Of a DNA stretch of 64,000 nucleotides, positions 1 through 12,830 are shown piece after piece. The notes beneath the pieces were generated by a model that saw nothing but the letters and a program-made list of their open reading frames with translations, was not told the DNA's origin and did not search any database. The stretch's first letter is position 1. Every line of letters begins with the position of its first letter. The stretch lies in contig CAMRHE010000156.1 in the NCBI GenBank assembly GCA_947044405.1, positions 1,717,001-1,781,000 on the forward strand, written 5' to 3'. Origin of the DNA: Leptodactylus fallax. Taxonomy: Eukaryota; Chordata; Amphibia; Anura; Leptodactylidae. The position numbers were made by a program, and so were the translations under genes.

Positions 1-3000
1 ATGGATCGTCTCAAGTCTCTGCCGGTGCGCCCGCACCCAAGAGGTTGGATCCCTCGGAGGGAACCCATCCACATCATCCAACTGTAATTCTCCTATACTT
101 CGCCCAGACCGCCCAAAGAGAAGTGTATAAGGAGAGTACCCCGTTGTAGAATGGACCTGATTGTTATAGGCCCACACCATTTCAGACAAGAACTGAGGCC
201 ACTGTAACTTCTTGTCTTCCTCCAGAGTCCGCAGCATCTGTAGCAGAGTTCTGTTGAATCTTTCACAGGCCCCATTTCCCTGAGGGTGGTATGGAGTCGT
301 GTGCGACTTCTTTATCCCGTAGATACGTTGAACTTCTTTCATTACGTGTCCCTCAAAGCAGGCACCCTGGTCGGAGTGGATGCGTTGGGGGCACCCATAT
401 ACTCGAATGAAATCTTGGCACAGAGCACGAGCTGCTGACTCAGCTGTCTGGTCCTTGGTGGCGGTTACCACCGCAAATTTGGTGAAGTGATCCACCATTA
501 CGAGGCAATACTGGTGTCCGCTATTGGATGGGCCCACCATTAGATAGTCTATCATGACGATTTCTAAAGGTTCCTGGGTCACGATGGTTTGCAGGGGAGC
601 TCTCTGTTCTATTGCCTTATGGATCTCACAAGTTCGACAGCTGTGGCATACTTCTTCGACCATTTGACGAAGACCAGGGCAGTAAATCAGTCTCTGTAAC
701 CAACGAAAGGTCTTCTCATGACCAAAATGTCCATTCTTATTATGAGCCTCAACTGCCAACGAGCGAGCCAGTTCACTAGGCACCACAATTTGGTATCGAA
801 TGTCGATCTCAGAAGGTAAATAGACCTTTCGGCATAGCACTCCATTTTTCATCTCCAACTTTTCCCACTGACTCAGAACAGATAATATCTCACGTGTCAG
901 TCGTTCTCTTTCCTCTCTACAGGGCTTCTGGCCTTTCTCAACACACTTGATCATCTGCGCCAGCCCCTCATGGGTCTGTTGTATCTGTGCCCATTCCTGT
1001 CGTGAGGGACCAAAGAAAGGAGCCGTTTCAGTCCCCTCCATCTCAAACTGATTAGCGGCGGCCAAGGCCTGTGAAAATCTGCTGAAGTCGGGCACCTCCA
1101 CATGCTCCAACTCATGATCCACGTCTACTGTGGGGGTCTGGGCGGTTACCCTAGAAAGTCCGTCAGCATTCTGGTTCTCTTTCTTGGACCGATACTTAAT
1201 GCGGTAATTGAACTTAGACATTCGGGCTATCCACCTCTGCTCTAACGCCCCGAGCTTGGCATTTTCCAGGTGAGCTAGTGGGTTGTTGTCAGTCAGTACT
1301 AAAACTTCAGCACCGGTCAAATATTCAGAGAATTTCTTCTCGGTCATGGCCCATACCAGTGCCAACAGCTCCAACTTAAATGAACTATAATTCTCGGGGT
1401 TTCTTTCAGAATCTCTCAAAGACCGGCTGCCGTACGCTATGACCCTCTCCTGGCCATCCTGAAGCTGGGAAAGCACTGCTCCAAGACCATACAGGCTTGC
1501 ATCTGTATACAGCTGGAACGGCAAGTGGTAATCAGCATATGCCAAGATTGGGGCTGTTGTCAGTGCATCCTTCAATGCTTGGAAGGCTTGTTCCTGTTCA
1601 GGTCCCCACTTCACGGACCGGTTCTTTGGACCACCGGATGTGCCTCGTAGGAGAGCATTAAGTGGTGCTGCTACCTTGGCGAAATCCTTAATAAACCGTC
1701 GATAGTAACCGGCTACTCCAAGGAACGCCCTCACTTCTCGCAGGGTAGTCGGTATTGGCCAATCTTGAACAGCCGCTATCTTGTCTCTTGATGGTCTCAC
1801 CCCTTCTCCTGATACGCGGTGACCCAAGTAATCAATTTCAGATTGGAACAACCGACATTTACTGGGTTTCAATTTGAGCCCATGTTCCCGCAATCTTCGA
1901 AATACTTGCCCCAACTGGTGGAGATGGTCTTCAAAGGTCGCAGAATACACTATAATGTCATCCAAGTAGATGAGAGTGAACTCAAAGTTGAAGTCACCGA
2001 GACATTTCTCCATCAACCGCTGAAACGTTCCGGGTGCATTTGTCAACCCGAAGGGCATCCGGTTAAATTCGTATAGTCCCATAGGCAAGATGAATGCCGT
2101 CTTCTCCTTGTCTTTTGTGGCCATCGTCACCTGCCAATACCCACTAGCCAGATCTAGTGAGGAGAAGTACCGGGCTCTCCCCAGCGCTGAGAGGGACTCC
2201 TCAATCCGTGGCAAGGGGTAGGAATCTCGTACGGTGCAAGCGTTTAACTTCCGATAGTCTACGCAAAATCGGATGGACCCATCTTTTTTTCTTACTAACA
2301 CCACAGGAGCTGCCCAGGGACTCTGGCTTTCTTGGATGATCCCACCCTGTAGCATCTTAGCTAACAGTTCTTTTACTTCCTGATACAACTGTGGAGGAAT
2401 TTGTCGGTAGCGCTCTCTAATTGGAGGGGTGTCTCCTGTGGGAATCTCATGGTAGATCCCTGTGGTACATCCAAAATCTTCAGCATACCGTGCAAAGGCG
2501 GCTCGGTTCTCCCACAACAGCTCATCTACCTTCTGCACCCATTCCAGAGAACATGAACTTGCATCCATCTTCATCTGTTCTCGAATTGCACGGCCATTCC
2601 ATTCAGAGGTGGGTTCCTCATCTTCTCCCATGGACACAGTTACGGTCCACTCATCCCTTTCAGTCGGCTTCAGCTGCATTGGAGTTACTTTCCTTACTTC
2701 CTCCGGAGTCACATAGATGTTAGCCAGCTGCCTCCCTGGGGTCAGGTCCACACTCTGGTCCTGAGTGTTTACACATCGAAGTGGTACTCTTCCATTGCGA
2801 ACTATTGCCAAGGAATGGGCCACTAGCGGATCAACACCTCCTTCGGCTGCCTGCAGTGGTTCTACCAACACAGCTATGCCCTCTAGTTTCCGACAGGTGC
2901 CTACGGGCATAGACACTATTGTCTCCCGACTGGGTGGCAGTGTAACTTTTGTATGCAAAGGAACTGAAATTCGAGCCAGAGGACGCTGTGCATCCGAACT

Positions 3001-3516
3001 TTTCTGTAAGCCACATGTCCGGATCAGCCGCTGGAAAGCTGTTTGAGTAGGCCGATGGGTGGTGGTTTCTTTCCAATAACCGTGACCTTTCTTTTCAAAG
3101 AGGATCTGATCTAATTCTTTTAACACATTCATCCCCAAAATGACAGGGACCTTTACTTCATGTGACTCCTGTACCACCACAATGCCTTTCCTACCTAGAT
3201 CTTGGCCACATACCCGGACATTCATCCCGGCCACTCCCACGACTGGAACTGGTAACTGGTTAGCTGCGACCACTCGTACGAATGTATGGGGATCATATTT
3301 CACATGTTTCTGGAAGTACCGTTCATAACAGTCTCTACTCAAGGTCGTTACTTGGGAACCCGTGTCAATCATCCCGGTAACCGGAATACCCTCCATTTCC
3401 ACCTGTATAACAGGACTTGCAGCGATCAGGTCATCATTAGGGCATTCTCCCCACATAGTCTTCTTGTCAGTCTCCCCTACTACACGCCCTACAGCAGCAG
3501 GGGACTTCAGTTTAAC
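1..3516 (-). CDS. pol: Pol polyprotein of Ty3/gypsy element (PR-RT-RH-IN), 3' end outside window
   Basis: I checked this frame codon by codon from 3525 to 1 and found no stop. The first upstream in-frame stop is at 3526-3528, and translation would enter by -1 slippage at 3510-3516. The protease catalytic DTG is at 3358-3366 and the RT YLDD at 1957-1968. The RNase H box has a TDAS-type motif near 1501. The integrase HHCC zinc-binding region spans about 637-744. The integrase catalytic triad is Asp at 547-549, Asp at 370-372 and Glu at 262-264, giving D-35-E spacing. A spacer of about 300 residues separates protease from RT. The product would process Gag-Pol, copy the RNA and insert the cDNA. 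Only the integrase C-terminus is missing, because of the window edge. Confidence 0.93.
3507..3516 (-). promoter_or_regulatory. Candidate -1 ribosomal frameshift site at the gag/pol junction
   Basis: The minus strand reads G TTA AAC immediately followed by the gag stop TGA (3507-3509). Shifting back one base on this heptamer moves the ribosome from the gag frame into the pol frame. GTTAAAC fits the X-XXY-YYZ slippery class loosely and is a known slippery heptamer in arteriviruses. Just downstream, AGTCCCCT can pair with AGGGGAGACT (with a bulge) to give a stem in the usual stimulator position. Function is inferred. Confidence 0.65.
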
Positions 3517-4530
3517 GGCGGTCTCTCATAAGTTTGTCGCTGCTCTGGACATCTAGCAGCAACGTGGCCCATCCGTCCACACTCCCAGCAGCGTATCTCC
3601 TGTCGTTCTGGCCATCTGTTTGGGCCCCTTCGGTAAGCCCCTTCGATTTCTCCTGAGCACTGCACTAAATGATTTGGACCCCTTCGGTAGGTCCTATCCT
3701 CATCCCTCCAGCGGGGTGGTGGGTGATTCTGATTTTCTGGGTATGGACGGCTCACCCTTTCACCTCCAGTTTTCTGGAAGTCTGCAATTTTCATAGAATG
3801 TTCATCACAACGGGTGTGCAAGTGTTCCATTTGCTCTTGCAGTTTCTGCATTACTGTGAGAATTTCTTTAACCGTCCCTTTTTCTACTGTCTCTGAGCCA
3901 GAACTAGCCCCCTGTGACAAAGTAACTCCAACTGCGGTCTGGGGCTTCGGGACCATACTATTGGTACGGGAGATGGCCTCTACCTGTACATCATGGAATT
4001 TAGCATCAGTCTCTCATCGTATAAAATCCTGCAGTCACAGTTAAACTGCCATCACGTATCCCCAGGACAAACTGGTCACGGAGAGTCCGATCAGGGTTAC
4101 AGAAGGCTGGCGAGCCCCCTCTTTTCTTGACTTGAATATCTCGGAGCAGTTCTTGTAGGGCATTTGCATATTGGGGAAGGCTTTCATTCTCCTGTTGTAC
4201 CCTCTGGAAGAACCGAGCCTGCAGAGACCCCAGCAATGCAGTTTCTCCATAAATGGTTTCTAGAATCTGGACTACTTGCTCAAATGTCTGCCTTTGTTCA
4301 AATGGCCTCAATATCACCGTGGTCTTAGCATCCCCTTGTAATGTCAATATTGCTAGCTCTACTAGTACTTCTGGTGTGGTCTGGTACATTCGCTGTATCA
4401 TTCGTATCTGTTCCACCCACATACTCACTGACATATTATTGCCATCAAATTTAGCTAACTGACTCATTATAGCCCCTGCTGGCATTCTTCCTCCAGCACC
4501 ATTCTCCCGAACGGGTGCGTCACCGTCCAT
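3507..4530 (-). pseudogene. gag: gag of Ty3/gypsy element, frame-broken
   Basis: The likely start is the ATG at 4528-4530, 12 bases past the primer-binding site; an upstream in-frame ATG lies inside the LTR and was rejected. The first segment (4530 to about 4035) is a capsid-like helical region. The frame then ends at 4006-4008, while capsid-like coding continues in the next frame down to 3507, with an in-frame TGA at 4014-4016 that looks like a decayed CGA arginine codon. The second segment has a predicted coiled coil and one CCHC zinc knuckle at 3549-3590 (spacing C-2-C-4-H-4-C), which binds the RNA genome in this family. The break is a small indel near 4035-4045. I do not reconstruct the intact protein. 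Confidence 0.85.
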
Positions 4531-4542
4531 TCTGGTAAGCGG

Positions 4543-4560
4543 ATCCTGCCGACTACGCCA
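4543..4560 (-). other. Primer-binding site complementary to tRNA-Ser
   Basis: The minus strand reads TGGCGTAGTCGGCAGGAT three bases inside the LTR edge. These 18 bases are complementary to the 3' end, including CCA, of eukaryotic tRNA-Ser of the type that begins GTAGTCG and ends CCTGCCGACTACG. The tRNA match is from memory of the tRNA sequence. Confidence 0.8.
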
Positions 4561-4563
4561 ATT

Positions 4564-5540
4564 TGTGAACCGAGAGCAAGGCAGGTGGTTTGGACTCCGC
4601 AACCAGAAATGAACGCACACGCGGTAGTTCAAGAAAAGAATATATATTTACTATAAGTTAATAAAGGCTATTTGAAGGTAAAATGACAGGGATAAAGACA
4701 AGCAAAATATACAATATAGCATGAACAATTTCAAGGCAAATTCTGCAATGGTTTCTACTTTTACTCTGTCCACTTCTGCAGTATGGACACTGAATGAACA
4801 ATATACTCAAAACTATCCCTAACTGACCCTGACATCACATTTGGGTGCACCCCCTTTTCCCCAGTGGTCCAGGTGGACCGCTTACAGTCCGTAGAAGCGC
4901 GCGGTGGGGCCCAAAGTCGTTACTTTCTTTTATAGTGAAGCGTCCTCTCCTCACTGTTATCAGGATCTCGGGAGAAATGAAGTCCTCTTTAACAGGGAAA
5001 CCCAATGAATGCAATGTAATCCAACAGCAGATTCCACTCAGCACACTGACAGTCCTGCCGAATCCATACACTGAGCTGGGATGTAAACCGGGGTTTAGCA
5101 GGTGCTGTCCAGTACATCAACAGCACTGCGAGTCTCTATCTGTGGTATCCATATACACAGTCACAATGTCAGTCTCACTGATCAGCCACTGAGCACAGTT
5201 CCTTTCACGTGGACTCACTAGACCTGTTGTCTCTTTACACTCTGTTTGTCTCTGGATCAAGATACACCTTAGCTGTACAGAAAAATATCCACACCAGTTC
5301 AACACAGCACAGACACCTGTCTTCTCTCTTGCCAAGATGGCTGCTGCTCTCTATCTCGTCACTTCCTGCTTCTCTGCTCACACTCTGTCTGCAGAACAGG
5401 CAGGCTGACATAAAAGGGGGGGGGGTCTCACTCCAGCATCATGTCACAATTACAATGGCTGCTGTCTTAAAGGAACAGAATCACAGAAATACATTCACCA
5501 TTAACAATTTATACACGACAAATGAACCCCGGGGACAACA
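4564..5540 (-). repeat. 5' LTR of the Ty3/gypsy element
   Basis: The LTR reads TGTTGTCCCC...TTCACA on the minus strand, so it has TG...CA ends. Its inner edge is fixed by the primer-binding site three bases away. Its outer edge is supported because hAT-like repeat sequence, seen elsewhere in the window without an LTR, resumes within about 10 bases of 5540. A TATA box lies inside at 4927-4934. The second LTR is outside the window, so the 977-bp length and the target duplication cannot be confirmed. No canonical AATAAA was found downstream of the TATA box. Confidence 0.75.
4927..4934 (-). promoter_or_regulatory. TATA box of the gypsy LTR
   Basis: TATAAAAG on the minus strand inside the LTR, about 365 bases before the LTR/primer-site junction, where a U3 promoter is expected. 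Transcription would run leftward into gag. Confidence 0.55.
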
Positions 5541-6180
5541 TGGGTGCTCTACAGCCGGATCCGCAGAATGGGAAGTCACCAGACAGGCCGTGAGCCTGGA
5601 CCCCGCCCGGGATCGGTAAGTATATAGGGCCCGTTACCTGCTGGGGTTACTCGAGCAGGTAACGGCCTATTAAAAAAAAAAAAGCATCGGGGGCCCACGG
5701 GTCACCCTAATGTCCCGGGCGGAGGTGACAAACATAAAAAACAGTGTAACTTACCTTTCCTGGGCACCAGTGCACTCCCTGCAGCTTTCGTCCCTGTTTA
5801 ATTGCGCACAGACGTCACGTGGATCAGGACGGCATCGCAACCTGATGACATCACCAGAGGGCCGAAGCCTGCTGGGAGTAACATCAGATCTCAGGAGAGG
5901 TGAGTAACAATGTTTTTTATGTTCCCTCACCTCCCCTGGAATACACCCCAGAGTATAATAATAGTAGTATTTGAGGCCCGCGGCCTCACTTACTGATCCC
6001 CTCTCCTGCTCACAGCCGCTTCTGCTCCCCCCTTCTGCATCCCATAGCAGACGGGGAAGCGGAGGTGGCCAAGTAGGCAAGTAAATAGACCGTTACCTGC
6101 TGGGGTTACTCCAGCAGGTAACGGCCTATTTCTTAAAAAAAAAAAAAAAAGTTATCCTCACCTACCTGCGATCCCTTGAT
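5541..6180. repeat. hAT-like non-autonomous repeat (host of the gypsy insertion)
   Basis: It shares blocks with 20110-20610, 41670-42212, 61890-62160 and 63165-63670. The shared blocks are the GTTACCTGCTGG palindrome beside an A-run, the GCAGAATGGGAAG block, and the inverted AACATAAAAAACA...TGTTTTTTATGTT module (about 5731-5925) enclosing a TGACGTC-like core. No terminus is visible on this copy; the left side is lost to the LTR element. Two near-identical GTTACCTGCTGG hairpins occur, at about 5629-5666 and 6091-6126. There is no coding potential. Confidence 0.6.
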
Positions 6181-6215
6181 GGAGCTGCCGCCTCCTCTTC
6201 TTGTCCGTGACATCT

Positions 6216-6272
6216 GCATCTCAGCGCAGGAGGCGTGATGACGTCATTGTATCGCCACCTGCGCTGAGATGC
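6216..6272. repeat. Perfect 15-bp hairpin arms around a TGACGTCA-type centre
   Basis: Positions 6216-6230 are the exact reverse complement of 6258-6272. After one mismatch the pairing continues for four more bases (6232-6235 with 6253-6256). The loop contains the palindrome ATGACGTCAT, which resembles a CRE/ATF site. Confidence 0.7.
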
Positions 6273-6300
6273 GGACGTCTCGTAAGCCATCCCAGGACAG

Positions 6301-6664
6301 GTCCCACTCAGCTTTGTTTTTTTGTTCTTTTTTAAAGCGGCCTGTCCTGGGCTGGTTTACGTTAAATAATGAGTAAAAATGCCGCCCCCACACAGTGACG
6401 GATAGTGTCGCCTTAGTCAGCTGCCTCACTTCGCTTCATTAGAGGTGCACCCCTGGCTTTATGCCTCAATTGTTACTGAGCAGTACAAACTGGTACAATC
6501 AACTACAGATAACACAGTGGATTGAATTACTGAGTTCTCAGTCTTTTATTTAAGTGCAATTAGTGATAAAGGCAGTAAGGAAAAACTAGAAGTGTAATTC
6601 AGGCCTCAATGCAATATCTGTAATGAGGCCCCCACTTAACATATGCTATCTATAATACTGGTAT
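6301..6664. other. No recognisable feature
   Basis: Mixed-composition sequence without a coding frame or a repeat that I can match elsewhere in the window. Confidence 0.5.
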
Positions 6665-7034
6665 ACCATAGTGGAGTTTGGAGTGTGACTGTTTGAGGTT
6701 GTGGACAGGTGTCTTTTATACTGATAACAATTTCAAACAGGTGCCATTACTACAGGTAATGAGTGGAGGACAGAGGAGCCTCTTAAAGAAGAAGTTACAG
6801 GTCTGTGAGAGCCAGAAATCTTGCTTGTTTGTAGCTGACCAAATACTTATTTTCCACCATAATTTGCAAATAAATTCTTTAAAATCAGACAATGTGATTT
6901 TCTGGATTTGTTTTCTCATTTTGTCTCTCATAGTTGAGGTCTATCTATGATGTCAATTACAGGCCTCTCTCATCTTTTTAAGTGGGAGAACTTGCACAAT
7001 TGGTGGCTGACTAAATACTTTTTTTCCCCCACTG
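6665..7034 (-). mobile_element. Tc1-like 5' end fragment (family 1)
   Basis: The right edge is the family-1 terminus ending CCCCCACTG followed by TA (7035-7036). Inward it matches the terminal repeat and 5' untranslated region of the copy at 40066-41660. Similarity stops at the complement of the transposase start codon, so no coding sequence remains. Confidence 0.85.
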
Positions 7035-7569
7035 TAGATAACACCTGTTGTTCTACAATTGATTAGATGTTTGATTTTATAGGTTATTCCTTTTACATTA
7101 GAAATAAATTATTTTCCTGCCTGCACATAGGGACAGGCCACACAGCCACTAAATCTATAACATCCAGTAATTTTTCTATCCAGCCACGTTGTAGCTTTCT
7201 GTTTGATGTAGTGGCTGTGGACAATTCTGTCTCGGATGGATCTCCCTCTTTTATAAGTCAGAGGACTGCAGACACACTATTTTTGCCACATCCAGGTCCA
7301 TTAGAAGAATGCTCCAATGTTTAGACAGAGTCTGTCGTACCCGTGCGGCTCCATTACTGAATGTTGTAACACGTCTTGTGACCCCTGTATCATCCTCTGT
7401 GGAATTATCCACAGGCAATAATTCACTCTGATTCCTACATTCCTACATTCTTATATGCCTCTCTTAGGACAGAGTCAGGGTAGCCTTGTTCATGGAATCT
7501 CTGTCTTAATTCCCCAGATCTCTTGACAAAATCAACCATATTGGAGCAGTTTCTCCTTAATCTCAGATA

Positions 7570-9147
<1,578 letters not shown>

Positions 9148-9838
9148 TATTGTTCTCTCCCACCTCAGGAGGGAATTGATAGCAGTAGGTTTTCTGTATA
9201 TGTCTGTCATTAACTCACCATTCTCTTTTCTTCTGATACAGACATCCAGAAATGGCAGGGTCTTTCTGTCACATTCAAACGTAAACCTAAGACCGATACT
9301 GTTCATATTGAGTCGTTGTACAAAACTCCTGAACGCATCCTCGGTACCCCTCCAGATAACGAGGATGTCATCTATGTATCTGGCCCACATTTCAATTTTT
9401 TCCACATTCTCTGGGCCTCTCTCACCAAAGATCATGGTAGCCTCCCACCAGCCCAGGAGCAAATTAGTGTAGTTGGGCGCGCATGCGCACCCCATAGCTG
9501 TGCCCCTGAACTGGTGGTATATTTTTCCATTGAAGTGGAATAAGTTTTTTGTAAGTACAAAGTTAAGTAAATTAATGATAAAATTATTGTAGGCCACAAA
9601 TTGACATCCTCGCATCTAGAGGTAGTACCGTGCCGCTCTTAGTCCAGACTCGTGTGGTATGGACGAGTAAAGGGCTTCAACGTCAATGCTATCCGGTAGA
9701 CAGTTCTCATCCATAATGATTCCCCTCCAATCTTTTAAGCAGGTCCATGGTGTCCCTCGTGTACGAAGGCAATGCCACCACGAATGGTCCCACTCTCTCT
9801 CTCACATTGCCAATGCCGGACACTATGGGCCTATGTTT

Positions 9839-10734
9839 TCATAGTGAGCTTGGTAGTTGTAGGGCTATAGAGGTAGATGCTCCACCCTGAGTGCAGGGGA
9901 GCGTTTGTGTCTGCAGTGGTCCTGTAACTGAACCAGGGCATAATTACACCAGCCCTTCATCTGCAACTCCTGTTGAGTCCCCAACATCTCTCAGTAGGTC
10001 CGGGTAAGACCATTCCTCTTTTATCTAGAGCACGGTTTGTTATGTGCACTTAAATTGGTGATGTTTTTAAGACCGTCTTAAATATTTATTATTATAATTT
10101 ATATTAAAAGTTAAGTTTTATAATTCTTTGGGTCCTCTGCCTGTGACAATAGATTGATGGATCATGAAATGTATTTAATAACATTGTAATTGCATGCTTT
10201 GGTGATTTACTATGTCTTTGGCCTCTGAATTGCATCATGTCTGTCTCTCCCTGCAGGCTCATGGCTTGCAAGGTCTGGACTGAATCTCAGTCATTCTCTA
10301 ACACTGTGTCCTAAAGTTGGATAATATAACGCACTGCAGCCTTCCTGATCACTCACTTGCAGCAGGAATCATGCCACTACTATCTCCCCAGGCCTGAACA
10401 GTATCTCTTGCATGGCTGTGGCCTACTCTGTGTTTCAGGTGCCAGTAACACACTATAAACTGCATTATTTCCCATTTTGGCACTAGGCACTCCCAGTGTT
10501 ATAGTCTGTTCATCCGTGGAAGTGGGTGGCATGTCCTTTTTCAACTATATCTGCGTCCTTGGGATGCAGGTATAGTTGAATAGAATGGCAAAGCCATTCA
10601 GGAGCATCAAAGACCTCTGGGTGATATCTGTGGTTATATATGGACCTGCTGCATCGAGCTGGAGATGAGCAAGAGAGCATCAAATAGCTCTGGGGGAACA
10701 AAGATGGTCACATGGTGCCTTTTTTATTGACACA
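9839..10734. other. No recognisable feature
   Basis: Sequence right of the truncated Penelope-like element with no convincing coding frame, terminal repeats or match to the other repeats in the window. Confidence 0.45.
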
Positions 10735-10915
10735 GCTATAGTGTGGGGCATCTGGGGAGCATTATTAGATGTGTAGTGGCCACTATGGGACATTATTAGT
10801 TGCCTGGGGCCCCTAGGGAGCATTATTAGGTGTCTGCGGGCCACTGTAGAGCTTTATAAAGAGTCGGGGGGACTCTGAGGGAGTATTATACTATGTTGGG
10901 GCCACTAAGTGAGCA
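10735..10915. repeat. Degenerate copy of the GGGGCCACTATGGGACATTATTA minisatellite
   Basis: Roughly five diverged units contain GGGCCACTATGGGA and CATTATTA, the same motif as the clean 31-bp arrays at 20690, 61255 and 63715. The unit boundaries are poor. Confidence 0.5.
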
Positions 10916-11640
10916 TGGTGATGGTAAAGGTGATTGTTTAGCTTTGAAGATGGATTCACATGGTGCAGTTTTGATGCAGTTAAAACTGTATCAGAAAAAA
11001 AAATGCATGCAGTTTTCATCTAGTCTTTGGTGAAGTTTTCTGAATTGACTTTATTTAGCATCTTTCAACTGTATATTCAAAGACTGTGCTAAAAATCACA
11101 TCACAACTACTTTATTTTGCCTTTTGTTTGAAAGTTATTTGGTAGTGGTTCCCCGAGGCATTTTATTTCTGGGGATGTCCTGAGTCTGAAAAGGTTGAAG
11201 AGCCTTGATCTGTAGTGAAGCTGTCATTATCAATGTCCAAGGATAGCTTGCCCTGGGTATTGAAAGCCCTGTTTACTGATGATTCTGGCTGGCAAGCATC
11301 CTTCTCAATCAACAGTTACTGAACTGGCACTGCCAGCAAGTATGATAACTCCACAAGAGTAGTTCAGTTAAGCAAATCACAGAATGAAAGGAACTACCTC
11401 TGCATAAAACTTCACTTTTATTTATATCCATAATATCATCATAGACACTAATTAAAATAAACAAACAAACTATGAGACAAAGACCAAAAAATGCACAAAA
11501 CTCTAAAAACACAAATATACAACTCTACTCATAAAACACCCTTCTCATTTTCAGGGTTCCTCAGGGAATCTTAGTAAGATAAATGCGATGGCTGGATTTG
11601 TCTTTTCCACCACATACACAGGCAGACCAGCTGGCCATTA
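10916..11640. other. No recognisable feature
   Basis: AT-rich sequence without coding potential or recognisable repeat ends. Confidence 0.45.
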
Positions 11641-11779
11641 GAGATTGGCAAACAGCTTCATCACAAACCAGATTCAACCTGAATATTCCAAATTGTTTGG
11701 TTTTTAATGAAACCAAAAAAATGGTGATTTGTATCAGACAAACTAAAATGTCTACTGCCGCATGTTTGAGACGGAAATA

Positions 11780-12669
11780 TGCAGCATCCCAGAGGCTGCT
11801 GTTTTTAATGTTTGTGTCTGTGCCTCTGGGTTTTATGTTGGTACGTCCCGTTCTGTGTTAAGTGTTCTATGTCATTGTTGTGCAGCTTTTCCCTCGGCAT
11901 TTTTCCCCCATGCAGTGTTCAAAACCCAGACTTGGTTCAGCCCTGGCCTATCACAGGCCACTGGGCGGGGTTGTAGGGAGATCTAGTCTAGTGCATGCAG
12001 CTAACCAGAGAAGGTGTGCAGAGCCTTCCTGCCACAGCCTCTGGACTGAAGGCCAACTGCCGCTTTTGCAGCCCCAGGAGGGATATTGCCAGACCCAGGC
12101 TCGCCTAAAGACAGCCCTGAGTAAGGAAAAAGTGCTGTCGGGACTTTGAACACTTTCAGTGCCATGCCAGGAGGAGCAGGAGAGGACTCTGACAGGAGAA
12201 CTATATTCAGGCCTAGTCTCCAGGTAACCAGATCCCTGTCAGGACTCCCTGTAACTCCATCCCCGGGATACCTAGTTGGGAGAGGCACCAGAGGAGGAGT
12301 AGTGGAAGACTTTACTGCAGAGCCTGTAACATCTCTGGGCACCCTCCTAGAACCAAGGCTGGGGATTGGACACTGTAGGACTACTACCCCCATTCGAAAG
12401 CTGATGTTGCCTTGTTCCTGTTGCCAAATAAAAGGCTGTTTTGGTTTACCTGCACTGCTGATTCCTGAGTCGTGCCTGCATCACCATGAAGAGGTCCCCT
12501 CTTCAACTGGAAGTGCCCGGGGGAAAGAACTACTACCACCACAATCCGGTAGTGCTGCACGACCCCCCTCGACTTTGTCCAGCCTAGGAGTGGGACTGGA
12601 GTGGTTGGTGAGTGTGGCATCCGCCACTACTACTCCCATCCTCCGGTCTCCTCCATCTGGGTTGCGGCA
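11780..12669 (+). repeat. Solo LTR, family X, copy 1
   Basis: It begins TGCAGCATCCCAGAG and ends in CGGCA (TG...CA), flanked by the 4-bp target duplication AATA (11776-11779 and 12670-12673). A polyadenylation signal AATAAA is at 12427-12432. It aligns along its whole length with 34697-35673. No primer site or coding region follows, so it is the recombined remnant of an LTR retroelement. A 4-bp duplication is compatible with some Ty3/gypsy elements or with endogenous retroviruses; the class is not assigned. Confidence 0.88.
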
Positions 12670-12830
12670 AATACAGAAAAGACACATGTGTGTGACTCGG
12701 TCTCAAATTTTAGCACCACCTGACAGCCTCTCATCCAATAAACAGTGGTGGGTGGACACCTTACAGTGCTGATGGTATACACAGTATATAAAATGCTCCA
12801 AATGTGATCAGAAGCTAGTTCAGTAATGGT

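Larger units (their letters stand above)
1..5540 (-). mobile_element. Ty3/gypsy LTR retrotransposon, cut by the left window edge
   Basis: Reading on the minus strand from right to left there is a 5' LTR, a tRNA primer-binding site, gag with a CCHC zinc knuckle, and pol in the order protease, reverse transcriptase, RNase H, integrase. Integrase downstream of RNase H is the Ty3/gypsy (Metaviridae) order. The 3' LTR lies beyond position 1. The element interrupts a hAT-like repeat that resumes just after 5540. Pol is completely open while gag carries one frame break and one stop, so the copy is fairly young but cannot make intact Gag as read. The exact lineage within Ty3/gypsy is not assigned. 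Confidence 0.93.

Noticed and set aside
1819..3556. Several plus-strand frames of 60-100 codons
   Set aside because: All are antisense to the continuous gypsy pol frame.
12146..12772. 208-codon open frame across the solo LTR
   Set aside because: It lies almost wholly inside the LTR, whose second copy does not keep the frame. Composition and position indicate chance openness.
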